Positions 1-9,426 of a DNA stretch of 32,622 nt are shown in pieces; position 1 is the stretch's first letter, and each line of letters opens with the position of its first letter. A model generated the notes under the pieces. That model was not told the DNA's origin, made no database searches, and saw only the letters and a list, made by a program, of their open reading frames with translations. Where the stretch lies: contig JAHQWH010000111.1 of NCBI GenBank assembly GCA_029856105.1, forward strand, positions 1-32,622, written 5' to 3'. The translations under genes were made by a program, and so were the position numbers. This DNA comes from Promethearchaeia archaeon (lineage in GTDB: Archaea > Asgardarchaeota > Lokiarchaeia > Sigyniarchaeales > SOKP01).

Positions 1-1534
1 CATCTCTACTTGATACAATCATTCCTTTTTGTTTGGCTTCTTCTGTAATAAATCTTTCTTGGATGTGATATCTATGCCTGAACCTTTCTTTAATTTCTTT
101 TTGGTTATAAGCGTTAAAGAGTTTAGTCTTCTTCTCAATTATTATTTTATGAGCACCTAATCTCATGCTTCCTCCTTTTTCAGTCACGAATTTCTGGCTT
201 TCTAAAAGATCTACCACCGGATATGGCGTATCGGGATCTATTTCAGAGGTGTTTGCTCCAGTTAATCCTAAATATTTTCTACAGAAAGCAATATAAAACA
301 ATTGAGCACCAAAACAAATACCTAAAAAGGGCACTTTCTTTTCCATAGCATATTCAGCCGATTTAATCATCCCTTCAACAGCCCTCTCTCCAAAACCAGG
401 CGTTAATAATATTCCATCGCAATCACTTAATGCTTCTTCAATATTGGTGTCTTCGGTAATATTAATCATTTTCAATTCAGTCCTATATCCTTGATGAGCC
501 GCTGCGTGTTCTAAAGCGTCGTTGATGGAGATATACGAATCAGATATATTAAAATATTTACCAGGCATCGCAATTCTTACCGTTTTACTAGCGTTTTTGT
601 ATAACTCTACCATTTTTACCCATTCGGAATAATTAGTGACTTCACTATACGAAACTAATTTTGCTTTTAAATCTATAAGTTCACAAAGAAAATCTCCTAA
701 TCCTTGTTCCTCAAATAATAAAGGTAATTCGTATACGACATCTAAATCGGGATTTGAAACTACTGCGGCTTCTGGAATGTTTGAATAAAGGGAGATTTTC
801 GATTTTATATCGTCAGCTAAAGGTTTTTCACTTCGACCTATTATAATATCTGGTTGTAACCCCACGCTTTGAAGCATTCTAACGGAATGTTGCGTTGGTT
901 TTGATTTTTGTTGACCAACTGCCCGAGAATAAGGAACAAGAGTTACATGAACTAAAGCTGTACGATGAACATTTTCCAATTTGATTTGTCGAAATGTTTC
1001 TAAAAAAATGCTTGATTCTAAATCGCCTACAGTCCCTCCACATTCAATTAATAGCACATCTAAATTCTCACTTTCTGATATTTCCATTAATCTTTTCTTT
1101 ATAATATTAGTCACATGAGGGATTAATTGTACGGTTTTTCCTAAAAATTTACCTTTTCTTTCTCTTAAGATAGTTGATAAATAAATCTGGCCAGAAGTTA
1201 TATTATGTGAAGGATGCATCTCGATACCCAAAAACCTACTGTAAGTCCCGAAGTCCTGGTCTATCTCAGATATTTTATAACATCTTTCGTCTGACCCGGG
1301 CACGGGCGTAAAGTCCCATACATCTTCAGTTATAAAACATTCACCGTGTTCAATTGGATTAAGCGTTCCTGGATCAACATTTAAGTAAGGGTCGATCTTA
1401 ACCGCCGAAATATTGAAACCCCGGAATTGAAGCACCTTTCCTATACTAGCGGTAACCACTCCCTTACCTATACCAGACATTACACCTCCCGTAATGAATA
1501 TAAATCGAATATTACTCTCATTGGCATCTGTCAA
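1..1534 (-). CDS. pyrG: CTP synthase, C-terminus beyond window
   Basis: Makes CTP from UTP, ATP and glutamine in the cytoplasm. The N-terminal synthase domain shows the P-loop GGVMSGIGKG, the KIDPYLNVDPGT segment and HGECFITED; the C-terminal class I glutamine amidotransferase domain shows the nucleophile elbow FLGICFGAQ. About 511 codons are visible and the frame is still open at base 1; the family is usually 530-550 residues, so little is missing. The frame has no ATG before the P-loop. I start it at a TTG (1534), but ATA at 1540 is six bases after an AGATG ribosome-site-like sequence and could be the true start. Odd: the loop after TED carries about 16 extra residues compared with the usual GAET loop, before the conserved DFGTYSRF. 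It lies 122 bases downstream of the DUF1846 gene on the same strand. Family assignment is secure. Confidence 0.93.
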   Translation of the reverse strand, partial: MTDANESNIRFIFITGGVMSGIGKGVVTASIGKVLQFRGFNISAVKIDPYLNVDPGTLNPIEHGECFITEDVWDFTPVPGSDERCYKISEIDQDFGTYSRFLGIEMHPSHNITSGQIYLSTILRERKGKFLGKTVQLIPHVTNIIKKRLMEISESENLDVLLIECGGTVGDLESSIFLETFRQIKLENVHRTALVHVTLVPYSRAVGQQKSKPTQHSVRMLQSVGLQPDIIIGRSEKPLADDIKSKISLYSNIPEAAVVSNPDLDVVYELPLLFEEQGLGDFLCELIDLKAKLVSYSEVTNYSEWVKMVELYKNASKTVRIAMPGKYFNISDSYISINDALEHAAAHQGYRTELKMINITEDTNIEEALSDCDGILLTPGFGERAVEGMIKSAEYAMEKKVPFLGICFGAQLFYIAFCRKYLGLTGANTSEIDPDTPYPVVDLLESQKFVTEKGGSMRLGAHKIIIEKKTKLFNAYNQKEIKERFRHRYHIQERFITEEAKQKGMIVSSRD

Positions 1535-1656
1535 TTCTATATTTCACATCTCCGATTTTTATAATAATTATTAATTAGTCTTTATAAAAATATTAAATAG
1601 CAACCACATTTAATAAGAATTTCGAGATTATAAAAAATTAAATTATTGATAGATAA

Positions 1657-3177
1657 TTAGGTTATAAAAAGACTTCTTGATGAAAAATTTGGATCTGATG
1701 TTATATTAAGTCCTAATCTTCTCAAGCCAGCTTCGTCTCCTGGAGTGGGTATATGAGTCGAATGCATTTCGCAACCAGAAAGTTCCTTAAGCTTTTCTAT
1801 TGCAACTTTAGCAGAAGGATTGAAATCGGCACTTATACTTAAGGCTATAAGAGTCTCTTCAAGATTAAGACTCAATCTCTTGTTATTAAAAATCTCCGAT
1901 TTTAAGTAACTTATAGATTTTAAAATATTTGGAGACAAAAGATAAATGTTTTTAGGGATCCCGGCTAATTCTTTTATCGTATTTAAGACTAAACTGGAAG
2001 CGGCATGCATCAGTGGAGAATTATTACCAGTTATTATTTTTCCATTCCTCAATTGTAATGCGGCTCCAGCAAATACACCATCATTTCCTTTACCTTTTTT
2101 TTGGGCAGCTATAGACGCTTGACGAGCCTCTTTTACCACTTCTCTATCAAATACTGTGAGATTCAATTCTTTCATCAACAATTCCGCTTTCTGCACAGTT
2201 TTCTTTTCGGCAACACCCATTGCATATTCGCAACTATATCGAAAAAATCTTCGGATCAATTCCTGTTTTGCTGCTTGCTGCACCAGATCATCGTTAATTA
2301 TAGCAAAACCTGCTTTACTTACACCCATATCAGTAGGAGATTTATATACTAATTTGTTACCCATAATCCTTAGCATAATTTTCTTGACCACCGGAAAAAT
2401 CTCAACATCTCTGTTATAATTAATTGCGGTAATATTATAGGTTTCTAGATGAAAGGGATCCACTTGATTAAAATCTCCGATGTCGGCAGTCGCCGATTCA
2501 TATGCCATATTTACAGGATGTTTTAACGGCAAGTTCCAAATTGGAAAAGTTTCAAATTTAGCATAACCCGCATCTATCCCCCTTATATGTTCGTGATACA
2601 TTTGAGAAAGACAAGTTGCCAACTTCCCACTACCTGGTCCGGGTGCAGTAACAATGATTATAGGCTTGGATGTTTCAATATAATCATTTGAACCATACCC
2701 CTCTTTACTTATAATTAAATCAATATTGGTTGGATAACCTCTAATTAAGTGATGTGTAACTACTTTTATATCACGCCGTTCCAGTTTATTCATGAATTGT
2801 TTTACTACTTGTTGGCCATTATAACGCGTCACTACCACAGCACATATGTTAATCCCCCCATCGCGAAGATCGTCGATTAATTTCAGTGCATTATTGTCAT
2901 ATGTTATGCCAAAATCTGCGCGAATCTTCCTCCTTTCTATATCTCCAGAATATATACAAATAATTACCTCAATTTTATCTTTAAGAGTCTTCAAAAGCTT
3001 CATTTTCACATTTGGGTCGAACCCAGGAAGGACTCGCGAAGCATGATAATCATAGACCAGCTTTCCACCGAATTCAAGATACAATTTATTTCCAAATTGA
3101 GCGGCTCGATCTAAGATGCTCTTAGATTGTTCTTTTAGATACTTTTCGTTATCAAAACCAATTTTATCAATAGTCAT
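1657..3177 (-). CDS. UPF0371/DUF1846 family protein
   Basis: A 506-residue protein recognised as the DUF1846 (UPF0371) family by its full-length pattern: the IGFDNEKYLKEQS start, GGKLVYDYHASRVLPGFDP, the glycine-rich nucleotide-binding-like loop APGPGSGKLATCLSQ (about residues 177-191), GIDAGYAKFETFPIWNLPL and ATADIGDFNQVDPFH. Length matches the family. The biochemical role is not established; the loop and fold suggest a nucleotide-binding enzyme, which is inference. Start is ATG with no strong ribosome site. It lies 45 bases after the crotonase gene and may be cotranscribed with it. The family is best known from Firmicutes and Actinobacteria, so its presence in an archaeal-looking contig may reflect horizontal transfer. 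Confidence 0.85.
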   Translation of the reverse strand: MTIDKIGFDNEKYLKEQSKSILDRAAQFGNKLYLEFGGKLVYDYHASRVLPGFDPNVKMKLLKTLKDKIEVIICIYSGDIERRKIRADFGITYDNNALKLIDDLRDGGINICAVVVTRYNGQQVVKQFMNKLERRDIKVVTHHLIRGYPTNIDLIISKEGYGSNDYIETSKPIIIVTAPGPGSGKLATCLSQMYHEHIRGIDAGYAKFETFPIWNLPLKHPVNMAYESATADIGDFNQVDPFHLETYNITAINYNRDVEIFPVVKKIMLRIMGNKLVYKSPTDMGVSKAGFAIINDDLVQQAAKQELIRRFFRYSCEYAMGVAEKKTVQKAELLMKELNLTVFDREVVKEARQASIAAQKKGKGNDGVFAGAALQLRNGKIITGNNSPLMHAASSLVLNTIKELAGIPKNIYLLSPNILKSISYLKSEIFNNKRLSLNLEETLIALSISADFNPSAKVAIEKLKELSGCEMHSTHIPTPGDEAGLRRLGLNITSDPNFSSRSLFIT

Positions 3178-3222
3178 AGTCCAAATCTAACTTAGTTAAA
3201 ACAATTATTATCACATAAATTA

Positions 3223-4044
3223 CTATTTTCCTTTAAAAGTTGGATCTCGTTTCTGAATTAATGCTTTCAACGATTCTCTAAAGTCGTGGGTTTTTAAAAG
3301 AGTTCTGAGAGCTTCGTTTTCAAGATCTAACGTTTTTGATAAAATGTCTTTAAAATAATCGTGCATAGTTTTTTTCATTAATTTTAACGATAAAGATGGA
3401 CCTTTAGGAGGAATAAGTTTTAACGCTTGTTCTCTAACAAATGACATTAATTCTTCTTTTGGTAAAACTTTATTTACAAGGCCAAGCTCGTAGGCTTCTT
3501 GAGCAGTTATCTTTTTACCAAAATAAAGCAATTCTTTGGTTTTCTGAAAACCAATGTAAAAAGGAAGTAAAAAATCGGCGCCGAATTCTGCTATAACTGC
3601 GCGCCTTATAAAATAAAAACCAATCCAAGCATCTTCAGACATATAAATTAAATCGGCCCCTATCAATGGCATAGTAAAACCCGCACCTACCGCTAGTCCG
3701 TTTATAGCAGCGATCACCGGTTTAGAAAAACTCCAAAATTTTATAGCCAATCTTTTTATCGCGATATCTGTTAAATCAATTTCTTCCAATATTTCTTTTG
3801 GAATTGAAGTTATCATGCTCATATTGAAATAACCACCCGACGAAAACGCGTTAGCTTCTTCGCAGCCAGTTATAATTAAAACTTTAGCATTTTTATCAGC
3901 TTCCATATCTGCTAACACCGTCTCAATTTCTAAAAAGGTTACAAATGACATTGCGTTTTTCCTTTTGGGTTGGTTAATTGTAACGGTACAGATTCCGTTT
4001 TCTTCCTTTTTATAGACTATATCTTGAATATCTTCGATTTTCAT
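3223..4044 (-). CDS. Enoyl-CoA hydratase/isomerase family protein
   Basis: Crotonase-fold acyl-CoA enzyme of 273 residues. The oxyanion-hole regions are seen at SSGGYFNMS (about 68-76) and INGLAVGAGF (114-123), and the C-terminal AYELGLVNKVLP segment is typical. Neither classical hydratase glutamate is present: the positions equivalent to rat Glu144 and Glu164 read Thr/Met and Phe. Instead Glu153 in AVIAEFGADF falls where Delta3,Delta2-enoyl-CoA isomerases of the ECI2 type keep their catalytic Glu. An isomerase role is therefore more likely than hydration; this is inference from hand alignment. It heads a minus-strand run with the DUF1846 gene and lies near acyl-CoA dehydrogenase and ligase genes, consistent with acyl-CoA metabolism. 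Confidence 0.85.
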   Translation of the reverse strand: MKIEDIQDIVYKKEENGICTVTINQPKRKNAMSFVTFLEIETVLADMEADKNAKVLIITGCEEANAFSSGGYFNMSMITSIPKEILEEIDLTDIAIKRLAIKFWSFSKPVIAAINGLAVGAGFTMPLIGADLIYMSEDAWIGFYFIRRAVIAEFGADFLLPFYIGFQKTKELLYFGKKITAQEAYELGLVNKVLPKEELMSFVREQALKLIPPKGPSLSLKLMKKTMHDYFKDILSKTLDLENEALRTLLKTHDFRESLKALIQKRDPTFKGK

Positions 4045-4110
4045 AAAAAATTCTCAAAATGATTAATTTGAATAATAAGAAATTTAATTATACATTGTTT
4101 TTTAAAATAT

Positions 4111-4698
4111 ATGGATCTCTTAAATAAATTTAAAGAGGGCATTCTAAAAGTAATAGGATATCTTGTTCCTGTTTTTCAATACATACCAAATGCTTCTTTA
4201 TGGCATGGAATTATGAGTATTCCCTTAATTTCATATTTAATAGCATTTTTGAGTTATCCTAATATTGCAATGATGGATTTTGGATTCTTCTTTTCTTATG
4301 GAGCTCCATGGAGTTATTTAGCTATATTTGGGGGGATCTTTTTCTTGTATTCTTTTTTTTATCAACTCTTTAATAGAAAAAAATTGATCACTAAAGGACT
4401 ATATAAATATTTAAGACATCCTCAATATTTGGGGATGATAATAATGACTCTTGGGCTTACTTTATTATGCCTTAATACAAGCCCAATTTACCCTTTTGTT
4501 CAAGAACCGTTTTACGATAAATCTTGGATTTTATTCATTTGGATTGCTGAAGCTTTAATATATGTTCTTTTAGCTAAAATTGAAGATTTATCTTTAAAAG
4601 CCAAACATGGTGAAGAGTTTTTAAATTATGCTTCTAAAGTACCATTTATGTTTCCGTTTTTCAATCTCAATAAAGAAAAAAATAGAAAGAATAAATAA
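4111..4698 (+). CDS. ICMT/phospholipid methyltransferase-like membrane protein
   Basis: An integral membrane protein of 195 residues with about four hydrophobic segments (roughly 10-26, 35-57, 67-85, 105-122, and a further one near 139-154). The signature of the isoprenylcysteine carboxyl methyltransferase / phospholipid methyltransferase group is clear: GLYKYLRHPQYLG (96-108) followed by KIEDLSLKAKHGEEFLNY then KVPFMFPF near 177-184. These segments bind S-adenosylmethionine and the lipid substrate in characterised relatives. The substrate here is unknown; a membrane lipid or a lipidated/thiol group is possible. It is a single gene, divergent from the crotonase gene with a 66-base gap, and its ATG has almost no leader ribosome site, suggesting a leaderless transcript. 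Confidence 0.8.
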   Translation: MDLLNKFKEGILKVIGYLVPVFQYIPNASLWHGIMSIPLISYLIAFLSYPNIAMMDFGFFFSYGAPWSYLAIFGGIFFLYSFFYQLFNRKKLITKGLYKYLRHPQYLGMIIMTLGLTLLCLNTSPIYPFVQEPFYDKSWILFIWIAEALIYVLLAKIEDLSLKAKHGEEFLNYASKVPFMFPFFNLNKEKNRKNK

Positions 4699-4704
4699 AA
4701 ATTT

Positions 4705-4890
4705 TCACAGAAATTTGTCCATGAGGTATTCTTTTGCCTTTATATTAGTTATGCTAAAATCTAAAGTATCAATGATATGTTGAGCTTGGTCATTAGCGAT
4801 TTTTCTTGCTTCCTTTTCATCTTTAGCGCTTATTTTAAATTTTCTATATGGAAAAATGTAGAATTTTACCTTAACTTCATATTCTGGCAA
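4705..4890 (-). CDS. Small hypothetical protein (61 aa)
   Basis: Short protein starting MPEYEVKVKFYIFPYRKF, with alternating beta-type residues followed by a helix (SAKDEKEARKIANDQAQHII) and another beta segment. This beta-alpha pattern with an EARKIA helix is common in small archaeal and bacterial proteins of unknown function related to DpnD/PcfM-type domains; that relation is only a guess. A good ribosome site GAGGG lies seven bases before the TTG start, which supports translation despite the size. It converges with the ICMT-like gene, their stop codons separated by 6 bases. Confidence 0.6.
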   Translation of the reverse strand: MPEYEVKVKFYIFPYRKFKISAKDEKEARKIANDQAQHIIDTLDFSITNIKAKEYLMDKFL

Positions 4891-5031
4891 CTTGATTCCC
4901 TCTAATTATTTTAATATTATCGTAAAAGTTTTACTATACTTTAAGAAATCTTATTTTATAAAACCAAATTATCTACCAGATAATTCTTCAAATTGGAAAA
5001 GAAAAAAAAATATATTTGAAGAAATGGGACG

Positions 5032-6312
5032 CTACAGTAACCGGAACAATTGTCTTAGCGTATAACTCATAATATACTGCTGTATTTGTCTTGTTCCGCC
5101 TCCAATTTCTTGGATTCTACTAATCCCTAATAAATCATGCATTAAAGTATTATCACAAACTCCTGCTCCACCCATAAGGTTGGCACATTCATACACCACC
5201 CGCTCAGAAAGTTTTGTACTAAGGAACTTAAGTTGTGACGCAGTAGCACCCAAGGCTAAATTAAACTCTTTAGGAAGCGTCCCGAGCTTCTCCATTTTGT
5301 CGTCAATTGTTTGGCAAATATTTAAGATTGCTAAAGTCATGCTCGTTGTTTGAGCCCAGAGATCAGTCAGAGGAAATCCTACGCCTTGATGTTTCAATAT
5401 TTCCTTATCAAATTGTTTTCTCATGTTAGTATATATTACGGCATGAGTAACCGCGTTCCAAGCCTCAGCAATATTTAAACACACGATCCCTAATCTTTCT
5501 AAATTAAGGCCTTCAAATAAGTGTTCCCGCCCCTCGCCTGGTTTACCTAACACATATTCAGGAGGAATTTTCATATTTGTAAAAGTTTCTTTACCTATAT
5601 GTATCCTTGGAGTCCAGGGGATGTTAACCCGTTCGGCTTCCCATCCGTCCCACGAAGTATCAACTAATAATTGAGCCATTGTGTTGCCATTATTTTTTTC
5701 TGTAACAGCGTAAATAACCGCCCAATCTGCTTTAGGTCCATTAGTTTGATATATCTTTACTCCATTAAGATGGAGGCTTCCATCCTCTTGTTTGTCACAG
5801 GTAGTTAGCATATGAACCGCATCAGAGCCTCTTTCGGGTTCAGTTATACAAATACAGCCTACCTTTTCTCCCGTTACTAACTCTTTTAGCGCTTTTAATC
5901 GAATATCGACATTTTCGTGATGGAGCATTAATGGATTCACTACTAAAACAGTAGCCCCAGCGCCCATTGCTAGCTGGGGATCGAAGAAATCCATAGCCAA
6001 AACTCTCATAAATTCAGTCGTCATCCCATAAGGTTCGAAATCTAAACCGATATTGTCAAATTTATGCATTCGAGTTATATATCCATTTCTTCCGATCTCG
6101 GGAATCCACTCGTAGAAATCCTCGTTATGCGTAATGTTATTATTTTTTTCAAATTTTTCGAAAAACTTTTGGGCTTGCTTAAGGAAATTGAAATGCTTCG
6201 GTTTCAAAAAACTCATCAAATTGTAATTCAAAAATTTATTACGGGTTTTTAACGATAGTTTTTTTAGAATATCATCATTTATACATTGCACATTACCTTT
6301 CAATAACATCAA
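5032..6312 (-). CDS. Acyl-CoA dehydrogenase family protein
   Basis: FAD-dependent alpha,beta-dehydrogenation of an acyl-CoA. The FAD/substrate segment CICITEPERGSDAVHM (153-168), the NGVKIYQTNGPKADW strand and the C-terminal MGGAGVCDN and IQEIGGGTRQIQ segments identify the family. At 426 residues it is longer than the usual 380, mostly through an N-terminal extension. The usual catalytic Glu of the YEGT motif is Gly405 here (GGGT), but Glu272 in GLNLERLGI occupies the position of the base used by isovaleryl-CoA and long-chain enzymes, so activity is plausible. The start is TTG at 6312 directly followed by ATG (6309); either could be used. It lies 104 bases downstream of the acyl-CoA ligase gene. 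Its electron acceptor (ETF) is not in the window. Confidence 0.9.
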   Translation of the reverse strand: MMLLKGNVQCINDDILKKLSLKTRNKFLNYNLMSFLKPKHFNFLKQAQKFFEKFEKNNNITHNEDFYEWIPEIGRNGYITRMHKFDNIGLDFEPYGMTTEFMRVLAMDFFDPQLAMGAGATVLVVNPLMLHHENVDIRLKALKELVTGEKVGCICITEPERGSDAVHMLTTCDKQEDGSLHLNGVKIYQTNGPKADWAVIYAVTEKNNGNTMAQLLVDTSWDGWEAERVNIPWTPRIHIGKETFTNMKIPPEYVLGKPGEGREHLFEGLNLERLGIVCLNIAEAWNAVTHAVIYTNMRKQFDKEILKHQGVGFPLTDLWAQTTSMTLAILNICQTIDDKMEKLGTLPKEFNLALGATASQLKFLSTKLSERVVYECANLMGGAGVCDNTLMHDLLGISRIQEIGGGTRQIQQYIMSYTLRQLFRLL

Positions 6313-6416
6313 CTCTTTAAATTAGAAATAAATTTATATTTATGAATAAGTATTTGATGAAGTCCTTAAAATAATTTCATATAATTGAGGTTAAAAAATT
6401 TAAAAAAAAGTTTTAA

Positions 6417-8150
6417 TTAATCATTTTTGATTTCTTCTTCTCGAAGTGCTCTTTTTAATATTTTACCTACTAATGTGAGAGGTAACTCTTCTCTAAAGGC
6501 CCAAACTCTAGGGTTTTCATATTTCGAAAGATGTTCAGAAGCGTATTTTTTTAAAGTCTCTTTTACAGATTCATTTGGTTCGATCCCCTCTTTAAGCTGA
6601 ACGACTGCTTTGACAATTTCACTTCCCGGTCGATCGGGATCTTTTAATCCAATAATGGCAACTAATTCGATGTCTGGGTGTTTTGTTAATACATCCTCAA
6701 CATGAACGCTATAAACCTTAAATCCGCTTACGATTAACATATCTTTAGTTCGATCTACAATTGTAATAAACCCATCTTCATCCATTACACCAACATCTCC
6801 AGTATGAAGCCATCCATCGATAATTGTTTTTTCATTTGCTTCTGGCTTGTTATAATAACCTCTTGTAACTTGAGGACCTTTACAAATAATCTCTCCAGGC
6901 TTTCCTAGCTCAACTTGTTCTCCAGTCTCAACATCAACAAGGCGTATTTCGGTATCTGGCATTGGTATCCCTACTGTCCCAACTTTCTTTTTACCATAAT
7001 AAGGATTCATGGTGAGCACGGGTGATGTCTCGGTCATTCCATATAATTCCAATAATTTATTTTTCGCAAACATCGAATCTTCGAAATCGTGAATTGCTTC
7101 TGCAGGAAACGGTGCTGCACCAGAAATATAAACCTCAAGATTATCAAAAGTGGACTTGGAAACATCCTTTATTTTTGGATTATTTTTTATAGATAAAAAT
7201 AATGTTGGTACATTCACCATTAACCTAGGATTTTTATCCATCATTTCTTTTATAATATGGTCTGTATCCCTAGGGTTAGCAATTAATATTTGCCCCCCTG
7301 AAGCATACAAGGTTGCCATACCCATAAATAGACCTGCTAAATGAAATAATGGAAAAGCGGATAAGTTAAATTCTCCTTCTTTTGCTTCAAGAGCATCAAG
7401 CCAAGTTAAAGCTTGAACCATATTGGAAATTATGTTGGCATGAGTAAGTTCTGTACCTTTAGGAAGCCCTGTGGTTCCACCTGTATATTGTAGTAACGAA
7501 AGATCTTTATTAATGTCTATTCCTACTTCTTGGAAGTCGATTGATGTTTTCATCACATCTAAGAAATCAATAACCATTTTTCCTTCATATGGCGTAACTT
7601 TCCCTTTTGGAATCTTTCCTATTAATTTACCAAGAATTACTTTGACTTTAGAAAGTCCCATATAATCCGAGACATTAGTGGTTATTATGCACTTAAGATT
7701 TGGTGTTTTAGCTAAGACTTTTATTAATACCTTCGCATATACCGCATCCAAAGTTACGAAAAATTTAGCTTCACTGTCATTTATTTGATAAGTAATTTCA
7801 GTAGGACTTAAAAGGGGCGAACACCCTGAGGCTACACCACCAACTAATAATGTTGCGAAATGTGCCACTAAATATTGAGGACAATTAGGTAAGTTTATAG
7901 CAACACGATCTCCCTTTTTCAAACCATTTTTTTGTAAAAATGTTGCAAATCTATGTATGTAATCTCTAAGTTCTTTAAAAGGAATTTCTCTTTCCATGAA
8001 AAAGCAGGCAGGTCTTTCAGGAAATTTCGCCATTGCGTTATCGAATAATTTGCCAAGGCTTTCTTTAGGATATTCTAAATTCGGTTTTACATGTTCATCA
8101 TAAGATTTTAACCATATTTTTGAATCATATGGAGATTTTTGATTTTGCAT
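6417..8150 (-). CDS. AMP-forming long-chain acyl-CoA ligase
   Basis: Activates a fatty or aromatic carboxylic acid to its CoA thioester with ATP, giving AMP and pyrophosphate. The ANL-superfamily motifs are in order: A3 P-loop YTGGTTGLPKG (222-232), A5 YGMTETSP, A7 GWLHTGDVG, A8 DRTKDMLIVSGFKVY and the C-terminal lysine segment LVGKILKR close to the end. Length 577 is typical of FadD-type ligases. No signal peptide. The ATG has an AGGTG ten bases upstream, a slightly long spacing. It is followed by the acyl-CoA dehydrogenase on the same strand, an arrangement matching beta-oxidation or syntrophic acid degradation. The exact substrate cannot be told. Confidence 0.92.
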   Translation of the reverse strand: MQNQKSPYDSKIWLKSYDEHVKPNLEYPKESLGKLFDNAMAKFPERPACFFMEREIPFKELRDYIHRFATFLQKNGLKKGDRVAINLPNCPQYLVAHFATLLVGGVASGCSPLLSPTEITYQINDSEAKFFVTLDAVYAKVLIKVLAKTPNLKCIITTNVSDYMGLSKVKVILGKLIGKIPKGKVTPYEGKMVIDFLDVMKTSIDFQEVGIDINKDLSLLQYTGGTTGLPKGTELTHANIISNMVQALTWLDALEAKEGEFNLSAFPLFHLAGLFMGMATLYASGGQILIANPRDTDHIIKEMMDKNPRLMVNVPTLFLSIKNNPKIKDVSKSTFDNLEVYISGAAPFPAEAIHDFEDSMFAKNKLLELYGMTETSPVLTMNPYYGKKKVGTVGIPMPDTEIRLVDVETGEQVELGKPGEIICKGPQVTRGYYNKPEANEKTIIDGWLHTGDVGVMDEDGFITIVDRTKDMLIVSGFKVYSVHVEDVLTKHPDIELVAIIGLKDPDRPGSEIVKAVVQLKEGIEPNESVKETLKKYASEHLSKYENPRVWAFREELPLTLVGKILKRALREEEIKND

Positions 8151-8340
8151 TTTTATTTAACACCTTTTTTTTCACTTACATATTAATTAGATTTTTCCTA
8201 AATCAGTAAGTATCGTTTAAATTATTTTGGGAATTTATAAAATTATTCTATAATTTGATTGAAAATAGTAACTAAAATATGTATTTTGTATAATTTTCAA
8301 CAATTAAAAAAATATAGAAATTTGATAATTAATTTAATAG

Positions 8341-9360
8341 TTAATCGAACTCTACAAGCACTTTTATCTCTTCATGTGGAGGGTTAGCTAACGTTTTAAA
8401 CATTGCGGGTACTTCGTCTATTTTAATCGTTTTTGTAATTATTGGGTCTACGTTTACTTTACTTCCAGCGATTAAATTTAACGAGGTTGCGAAAACTTCT
8501 TGATTAAAACTAAATACACCTCTCATTGAAATGTTTTTGAGCATTAGCTGCATAAAACCTTTCATTTCAAAAGGTTCTACGTGTATTCCAATAAGAGTAA
8601 TTTGGCCTCCTCTTTTAACTAAATTCATTGATGTCATATAAGTTTCTGGAAGCCCTACACAATCAAAAACATGATCAGGTCCAATCTTATTAGTAAATCT
8701 AACTATCTTATTCCAAGCATTTGGTTTTAGCGCTTTTGTGGCACCAACTTCAAGCGCTTTTTTTTGTTTTGATTCAACTGGTTCTATTATGTAAATACTA
8801 CCAGCACCGGCAACTTTTAGCGCTTGAATCGTCATTAATCCTATTGTTCCCGCTCCAATAACTGCAACATTATCGCCAATTTTTAAACCAGATTGTTGAA
8901 CTGCGTACACACAGTTTGCTAACGGTTCTACTGTAGCTCCTGCTTTGAACGACATTGAATCTGGTAAGGCGTGTAGCCTCTCCGCCTTTACATTTATGTA
9001 GTCTGCCATTCCACCGTTTTGTGTCGTACCTAAACCATTATTACTTAGCTTGCACATGTTTTCTTGGTAATGGTTACACCAATAACAATCGTGGCATGGA
9101 ACATTAGGATTTACCGTTACTCGATGACCTATTTTCCATTTTCTTACGTTATCGCCTACTTCCGCGATTTCTCCCGAAAACTCGTGACCAATTACGATTC
9201 CAGGCAGATACATTCCCCCAGATTCATAAGATTCAATTCCAGAACCACATATACCGCAATATTTTATCTTTATTAATACCTCGTCAGAAAGAACCTCTGG
9301 TTTAGGTAAGTCGTCTCTTATTTCTATTTGATGTTTTCCTACAAATACTGCTCCTTTCAT
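8341..9360 (-). CDS. Zinc-dependent alcohol/polyol dehydrogenase (MDR family)
   Basis: Medium-chain dehydrogenase/reductase oxidising a secondary alcohol or polyol with NAD(P). Seen: catalytic zinc ligands Cys38 (CGICGS), His59-Glu60 (GHE) and Glu145 (VEPLA); the structural zinc lobe Cys89, Cys92, Cys95, Cys103; and the Rossmann motif VIGAGTIGL (167-175). The normal Asp after CGS is Gly here. Length 339 fits sorbitol, threonine and 2,3-butanediol dehydrogenases, which cannot be told apart by eye. AGATG sits exactly seven bases before the ATG. It follows the TPP enzyme by 66 bases on the same strand; together with an acetolactate-type enzyme a diol or acetoin role is possible, but this is inference. 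Confidence 0.9.
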   Translation of the reverse strand: MKGAVFVGKHQIEIRDDLPKPEVLSDEVLIKIKYCGICGSGIESYESGGMYLPGIVIGHEFSGEIAEVGDNVRKWKIGHRVTVNPNVPCHDCYWCNHYQENMCKLSNNGLGTTQNGGMADYINVKAERLHALPDSMSFKAGATVEPLANCVYAVQQSGLKIGDNVAVIGAGTIGLMTIQALKVAGAGSIYIIEPVESKQKKALEVGATKALKPNAWNKIVRFTNKIGPDHVFDCVGLPETYMTSMNLVKRGGQITLIGIHVEPFEMKGFMQLMLKNISMRGVFSFNQEVFATSLNLIAGSKVNVDPIITKTIKIDEVPAMFKTLANPPHEEIKVLVEFD

Positions 9361-9426
9361 ATTATAACATCTTTAAAAAATTTTTCTTTTGATTTAAGAT
9401 TATAAAAAAAATTAAGAAATTATTAT

